Part shown: positions 33,549 to 37,364 of the stretch, one piece after another | Position numbering within the stretch: the stretch's first letter is position 1 | Layout: each line of letters starts with the position of its first letter | Assembly (NCBI GenBank): GCA_007695055.1 | Contig: REEM01000187.1 | Span: forward strand, 1 to 37,364 | Source: Spirochaetaceae bacterium | GTDB taxonomy: Bacteria; Spirochaetota; Spirochaetia; DSM-27196; SLAA01 | Direction: 5' to 3' | DNA length: 37,364 bases | The notes under the pieces: model-generated | Database searches by the model: none | The model's input: the letters and a program-made list of their open reading frames with translations, nothing else | What the model was told of the DNA's origin: nothing | Position numbers and translations under genes: made by a program

Positions 33549-34547
33549 CTATCGACGAATAATCTCGCCGTTTTGAATAATCCGCTCCGCACTGTCTATG
33601 AGTGACTGAGGAAGGGAAATACCAATGCGTTCTGCGACATCGAGATTGAGAATCATCTCCATGGTGTCAGCGTCATCCACCAAAATTGGTGGGATAGTGC
33701 CGGGGCTTTCGCCCTGAAGGATCCGGTGAATGAGTTCGCCGGTGGTTCGCCCAATTCCATACCAGTCGAATCCCCAAGCAATCAACACGTCATTTGTCTC
33801 GGCGGAGCCGGGGTCGGCCGAAAGAACAGGAACTCCCGCAGCCATTGCTACCTCAGACAGCGCGCTCAGCGCTGCCACTACTTGATTGTCGGTGCTTACG
33901 TAGATCGCGTCGACGCGTTGAATAATTGACTGAGTCGCTTGTCGCACCTCAGATGGGTTGGTAATTGTTTGACTTATAAACTCAATTCCAAGTTCACGGG
34001 CCGCCGCCTCGGTCTGCTCGGCCAGGTACACCGCATTTGCCTCGCCACTTGAGTAGACATGCCCAAGCCGACGGATATCGTGAATCTCCATGAGCAGCCG
34101 AATCTGATCCTTAACCGGTGTTCGGTGCGTAACCCCTGCTATTCCAGGTGACCCCTGGTCAATGGCTTCCACCAAGCCCGCCGACACCGGATCGGTTATG
34201 GCGGTGTACACGACTGGAATGCCTTGTATTGCGGATTGCAAGGCTTGGGCGTTCGGCGTTGCAATACCAACCGCCACATTGACCCTATCGGCCTGGAATT
34301 TTGAGGCTATTTGGCGAGCCGCGGCTACATCGGCTGTTGAGTCCTGCCGGTCAAAACGAAGATCGGTATAACCACGTGCACTCAAGTCATCTATAATTCC
34401 TTGTTCCACTGCATCTAAGGCTGGGTGCGAAACAAACTTGGAAATTCCAATAACCGTTCCTTCGCGCTCTGCACTACCGCCAGCAAAAACCTGTACACCG
34501 CTCAGCAGCAGCATCAAACACATAACACTAACTATTCTCAATCGCAT
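33549..34547 (-). CDS. ABC transporter substrate-binding protein, TrpX-like (PF04392 type)
   Basis: The 332-residue product has a signal peptide (ending VQVFA before GGSAERE; no lipobox Cys) and a periplasmic-binding fold: VIGISKFVSHPALDAVEQGI, NVAVGIATPNAQALQSAIQG, PVVYTAITDPVSAGLVEAI, VDAIYVSTDNQVVAALSAL, DVLIAWGFDWYGIGRTTGEL. This matches the TrpX/DUF534 family, which binds aromatic amino acids or related small molecules. The permease and ATPase partners that usually follow are not in the window: downstream lies phosphofructokinase. GGAG lies 8 nt before the ATG. Confidence 0.88.
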   Translation of the reverse strand: MRLRIVSVMCLMLLLSGVQVFAGGSAEREGTVIGISKFVSHPALDAVEQGIIDDLSARGYTDLRFDRQDSTADVAAARQIASKFQADRVNVAVGIATPNAQALQSAIQGIPVVYTAITDPVSAGLVEAIDQGSPGIAGVTHRTPVKDQIRLLMEIHDIRRLGHVYSSGEANAVYLAEQTEAAARELGIEFISQTITNPSEVRQATQSIIQRVDAIYVSTDNQVVAALSALSEVAMAAGVPVLSADPGSAETNDVLIAWGFDWYGIGRTTGELIHRILQGESPGTIPPILVDDADTMEMILNLDVAERIGISLPQSLIDSAERIIQNGEIIRR

Positions 34548-34564
34548 AATACGGCTCCTCTACA

Positions 34565-34594
34565 CTGTCGTTTATCTGTCGTTTATCTGTCGTT
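34565..34594. repeat. 11 bp tandem repeat, 2.7 copies
   Basis: The unit CTGTCGTTTAT is present at 34565-34575 and 34576-34586, then a partial copy at 34587-34594. It lies 18 bp upstream of the binding-protein gene on its 5' side, so copy number could alter expression. No other repeat of this kind is seen in the 125 bp gap. Confidence 0.8.
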
Positions 34595-34672
34595 CTACTA
34601 TTCACTGTTCTCTGTTCGCTGGATATTCAGGCATCGTAGCATGCACACTCATTTTGGTGTAGGGTTGGCATC

Positions 34673-34894
34673 TCACACTGAGTCCGCAGACGAGCGCTCT
34701 GCCGACACACCTGACTCACGACGCTCACGGAGTTCAAAACTCGGGCAGTGACGTCCGGTTGCACGGTATACTGCAATGCTCGGGAGCATTTTTGTCTTGA
34801 TCCCAAATACGGTGCAGGAACGGGGAAACCGTGGTTCCCAGGTGACGCGGAAATACCGGCATTGCAAGCAGTTGGGGTATGGTCTTCTGGTCAT
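34673..34894 (-). CDS. Small four-cysteine protein, conserved uncharacterised family
   Basis: The 73-residue frame reads from an ATG at 34894, with GAAGAG 4 nt upstream; a TTG at 34906 is the longer alternative. The core has C9-xx-C12 (NCLQCRYFRVTWEPRFPRSC), C27, then FGIKTKMLPS and C50 in ATGRHCPSFE. From memory this pattern (CxxCxxFxVTW, FPxxC, KSKxxPS, G-x-x-C) is shared by a widespread family of small proteins of unknown function, sometimes mislabelled as uracil-DNA glycosylase. The four cysteines suggest a zinc site. The residues after the core (RERRESGVSAERSS) look variable. It is divergent from hflX by 62 bp. Confidence 0.7.
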   Translation of the reverse strand: MTRRPYPNCLQCRYFRVTWEPRFPRSCTVFGIKTKMLPSIAVYRATGRHCPSFELRERRESGVSAERSSADSV

Positions 34895-34918
34895 GGCACT
34901 CTTCAATGGAGACGACGC

Positions 34919-34948
34919 TTTACACTGCCGCCCTCTTAGCTTTAGTCT
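34919..34948 (+). promoter_or_regulatory. Putative hflX promoter, leaderless layout
   Basis: TTTACA (34919-34924), 18 bp, TAGTCT (34943-34948), then 8 nt to the ATG at 34957. No ribosome-binding site is present. Spacing to the start codon equals that of the phosphatidyltransferase gene. Confidence 0.45.
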
Positions 34949-34956
34949 ACCTTAGT

Positions 34957-36231
34957 ATGCCGAATAACCACAAGGCGGTCCTCGTCGGATGCGCCGATGA
35001 TACTGCGGGTTTGACCGAACACCAAGCCTCGCTCCAAGAGCTATCACGACTATGTTCAAGTGTCGATATACAGGCGTCCGAGCTTGTACTGGCTCCTCTG
35101 CGCTCGCCATCGCCACGCTATCTGCTGGGAAGCGGCAAGGCCGAGGAGATTGCGGAGCTTCGTCGTTCACGGGAGCTGGACTACATCGTCTTTGACAAGA
35201 ATCTCAGCCCTTCACAACAGCGCAACTGGGAACGACTTGCCGAGTGTCCGGTTATGGATCGGCACGAGGTCATTCTTGAGATATTCCGCAGGCGAGCACG
35301 TACGCGGCAGGCCCAGCTCCAGGTAGAACATGCCGAACTTCAGTACAAACTGCCACGCCTCACACGCGCATGGACGCATCTCTCTCGGCAGCGAGGTGGC
35401 CGCCGTGGCACACGTGGCGAGGGAGAGAAACAGCTGGAACTTGACCGGCGCTGGATCCTTACTCGTATTAGCCGCGTTAAGCTGGAACTCACACGCATAG
35501 ATAATCGCCAGAGCACCAAGCGGAAAAGACGCAGTGAGAGCCGCTTGCCCATAGGCTCTATTGTTGGATACACCAACGCTGGCAAGTCTTCTCTGCTCCG
35601 TACCATGACCGGCGCGGAAGTCTTGGTGGCGGACCGGCTCTTCTCCACCCTTGATGCCACAACGCGCACGGTGCACCCAGAGCAGGGGCCCCGCGTACTC
35701 CTCAGCGATACCGTAGGTTTCATTCGACACCTCCCTCATAGCTTGGTTGACGCCTTTCACTCCACTTTGGAGGAAACGGTACTTGCAGACTTCCTGATCC
35801 ATGTGCTTGATGTATCGGTGCCAGAGTACCTTGAGTGTTTTGAGGCCACCTGCGATACGCTCCGCGAGTTGGGAGTACTTGAGAAGCCGACAGTTTTAGT
35901 TCTGAACAAAGTTGATGCGCTTTCCGATGATTTTGAACTTACCACCCGTAGAGAAAAGCTGGCGCAGTTGCATACCGGCCCTTTGGTTGTGTGTTCGGTG
36001 TTGAAAGGTCAGGGAATTGAACAGCTCAGCGCCGAGATTCGAGACCTCGCATTCGCCGAAGAGTCTAAGCGTTCATACCTTATTCCCATTGAACGCTATG
36101 ACCTTGTTGCCCTCCTTCACCGTAGCGCAAGGATCTACCAAGAGGATGTCGAAGAGAATGCGTACAGCGTAACCGCCGGTGTGCCGTCTTCGATTGCGGA
36201 GCAACTAGAAGCGTTTCGTCTCACAAAGTAG
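34957..36231 (+). CDS. hflX: Ribosome-associated GTPase HflX
   Basis: HflX splits or rescues stalled ribosomes using GTP hydrolysis. The 424-residue protein has the family N-terminal domain (PRYLLGSGKAEEIAEL; VFDKNLSPSQQRNWE; VMDRHEVILEIFRRRARTRQ), the glycine/arginine loop QRGGRRGTRGEGEKQLELDR, and the G domain with GYTNAGKSS (G1), DTVGFIRHLPHSL (G3) and NKVD (G4). The open frame extends upstream to 34879, but ATG 34957 is the family-like start and fits a leaderless promoter. The alkyltransferase gene follows. Confidence 0.94.
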   Translation: MPNNHKAVLVGCADDTAGLTEHQASLQELSRLCSSVDIQASELVLAPLRSPSPRYLLGSGKAEEIAELRRSRELDYIVFDKNLSPSQQRNWERLAECPVMDRHEVILEIFRRRARTRQAQLQVEHAELQYKLPRLTRAWTHLSRQRGGRRGTRGEGEKQLELDRRWILTRISRVKLELTRIDNRQSTKRKRRSESRLPIGSIVGYTNAGKSSLLRTMTGAEVLVADRLFSTLDATTRTVHPEQGPRVLLSDTVGFIRHLPHSLVDAFHSTLEETVLADFLIHVLDVSVPEYLECFEATCDTLRELGVLEKPTVLVLNKVDALSDDFELTTRREKLAQLHTGPLVVCSVLKGQGIEQLSAEIRDLAFAEESKRSYLIPIERYDLVALLHRSARIYQEDVEENAYSVTAGVPSSIAEQLEAFRLTK

Positions 36232-36290
36232 TGGCGGAGCTAGAGACGCTTTGGGGTAACATGATATACAGTGACTACGAGGATGCTGAT

Positions 36291-36842
36291 ATGAAGGAAG
36301 AGCTTCTCTACACACACACCTACCCGTCGCCAATTGGCCCCTTGCACCTTGCCGTCAATAAGATAGGAAGAGTTATCCGCATTGGATTCACTCCCCTGCC
36401 GGAAACATTCACCACGAACCTAAGAGTTCCCTACCGCGTTGTCGAAAACAAATACGCATGTGGCGAGTTGGAGTATCAACTAGACGCATACTTTCGTGGT
36501 GAGCTCCAGGAGTTTACGGTGCTGCCCGAGTTGAGCGGAACCCCGTTTCAGCACTCTGTGTGGGCACGGCTGCAGAAGATTTCCTACGGCGAAACCGTGA
36601 GCTACGGGGAGATTGCACAGAAGATTGGGCGTCGACAAGCCGCTCGAGCGGTTGGTAACGCAGTTGCGAACAATCCGGTCCCCATTGTTGTGCCCTGCCA
36701 CCGGGTTCTCCACAGATCAGGGGGTATTGGAAATTATGCAGTGCGAACTCTGCCACAGAGTGACGGCTCTGCAATGAAACGCCAGCTCTTAGAAATTGAA
36801 GGCAGTAACGTAGTTCTCAGGAGCGCACGTGCATCTGCATGA
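36291..36842 (+). CDS. ogt: Methylated-DNA--protein-cysteine methyltransferase
   Basis: This suicide repair enzyme moves methyl groups from O6-methylguanine to its own cysteine. The 183-residue sequence shows TPFQHSVWARLQKISYGETV, SYGEIAQKIGRRQAARAVG, the helix-turn-helix region, and the active-site motif NPVPIVVPCHRVLHRSGGIG. The start is uncertain: ATG 36291 has AGG 8 nt upstream, ATG 36261 follows GGGG, and a GTG at 36231 overlaps the hflX stop. The protein domain begins near TYPSPIGPLHLAV, which suits the shorter start. No N-terminal Ada regulatory domain is present. It is probably co-transcribed with hflX. Confidence 0.92.
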   Translation: MKEELLYTHTYPSPIGPLHLAVNKIGRVIRIGFTPLPETFTTNLRVPYRVVENKYACGELEYQLDAYFRGELQEFTVLPELSGTPFQHSVWARLQKISYGETVSYGEIAQKIGRRQAARAVGNAVANNPVPIVVPCHRVLHRSGGIGNYAVRTLPQSDGSAMKRQLLEIEGSNVVLRSARASA

Positions 36843-37364
36843 GCTGCACAAAGGCATGTATTCGCTTATAGATGGCAATCATGCGTTGATCTATGGGTTC
36901 CTCGCCTGCGGCTTCAATCTCTTTCCAGTTCAGTAATAACTCGGGATTTGTCTTCTTACGGTCCTCTAACAAAGCCTTGAGGTGTTTGGCTATGGTAATG
37001 AGGCCGTTTGCTGCCTCGTTAATCATGACCTGTGCCTCGGTGTTCACTTGCTTAAGGCCCTCGCGTATAAACCGAATGGAATTCTTGTCGCGCTCTACGA
37101 CCCGCCCGAGCGCCTTCTTGAGTTTGGCACCGCGTTCCCCGTCATCCGCAAGCGAGTCGTCAAACTGCACAGCCTTGTCAGCAGCCTCCATCACTTGGTG
37201 AAAGCCGTCGGAAAGCTGCTGGGAGGAGATGTTGCTGGACCATTTCCCACGAACAAGGAGTAGATCACGTACTACCTCACGGATGTCTTTTTTGAAGTAG
37301 TCCAACAAAAAAGCTTTCATGTAGTTAAAGGCGGCGGCATGTGTGTATCCGGCCAACATTCGCT
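36817..37364 (-). CDS. Helical protein of unknown function, 5' end cut by window
   Basis: The frame is open to the right edge, so the N-terminus may lie outside; an ATG occurs at 37359. The visible 180 residues are almost wholly helical and charged (FLLDYFKKDIREVVRDLLL; KLKKALGRVVERDKNSIRFI; GLITIAKHLKALLEDRKK; RMIAIYKRIHAFVQLMQM) with no membrane segment or known motif. I do not recognise the family. The last 26 bp overlap the alkyltransferase gene on the other strand. Confidence 0.65.
   Translation of the reverse strand, partial: RMLAGYTHAAAFNYMKAFLLDYFKKDIREVVRDLLLVRGKWSSNISSQQLSDGFHQVMEAADKAVQFDDSLADDGERGAKLKKALGRVVERDKNSIRFIREGLKQVNTEAQVMINEAANGLITIAKHLKALLEDRKKTNPELLLNWKEIEAAGEEPIDQRMIAIYKRIHAFVQLMQMHVRS

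Noticed and set aside
34775-34794. Terminator-like hairpin AATGCT/AGCATT followed by TTTTG, which looked like an attenuator upstream of hflX.
   Set aside because: It lies inside the four-cysteine gene coded on the other strand (Lys-Met-Leu-Pro-Ser-Ile-Ala region) and upstream of the hflX promoter, so it is probably chance.

Overview
This 37.4 kb window is a compact, roughly 53% GC bacterial chromosome segment with about 32 protein genes, short spacers and no tRNA, rRNA, phage, transposon or CRISPR signature. The gene set suggests a free-living spirochaete (Spirochaetales): a FapA/DUF342 protein, a PcnB-type poly(A) polymerase, a threonyl-tRNA synthetase without its TGS domain, a plant/trypanosome-type phosphofructokinase, an M32 carboxypeptidase and several secreted or membrane proteins I cannot place. 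The arginine biosynthesis genes argue against a host-restricted treponeme. The taxonomic call is inference from protein character, not from a marker gene.

Layout, left to right. 1-2.9 kb (+): tail of an RluA-type pseudouridine synthase, a P-loop protein fused to an Asp23/Gls24 domain, and a secreted TPR protein with a degenerate gluzincin-like domain. 2.9-5.8 kb: divergent pcnB (-) and a CDP-alcohol phosphatidyltransferase (+), the latter overlapping tail to tail with a membrane protein. 5.0-9.2 kb (-): thrS, M32 carboxypeptidase, membrane protein. 9.2-12.8 kb (-): nitroreductase, alpha/beta hydrolase, glgX. 12.9-14.2 kb (+): O-methyltransferase and HD-domain hydrolase. 14.2-17.5 kb (-): yajC-secD-secF. 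17.6-19.7 kb (-): groL, its terminator, then a small unknown gene. 19.9-21.6 kb (+): a large unrecognised protein. 21.7-23.9 kb (-): fapA and a biotin protein ligase. 24.0-29.4 kb (+): argR-argC-argB-argG-pgi behind an apparent ARG box. 29.4-30.7 kb (-): an 80-residue membrane protein and a FecR-like/TPR secreted protein. 30.7-32.1 kb (+): serC and a free-standing short transcription unit of about 190 nt. 32.2-34.9 kb (-): phosphofructokinase, an orphan TrpX-like binding protein and a small cysteine-rich protein. 35.0-36.8 kb (+): hflX and an O6-alkylguanine-DNA alkyltransferase, ending against a partial unknown gene (-).

What works together: YajC/SecD/SecF form the accessory Sec translocase; GroEL handles folding; ArgR probably controls the arg genes next to it; Pgi, PFK and GlgX serve glycogen and glycolytic metabolism. 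The most interesting features are the compact unit at 31.9-32.1 kb (near-consensus promoter, structured RNA, three GGA motifs, a tiny ORF behind a perfect AGGAGG, strong terminator), a recurring promoter layout that predicts leaderless mRNAs for several genes, and several lineage-type proteins without an obvious function. I do not see a clear multi-gene defence or mobile system. Start codons were chosen from ribosome-binding sites, promoters and family lengths; all promoter, operator and RNA calls are by eye.
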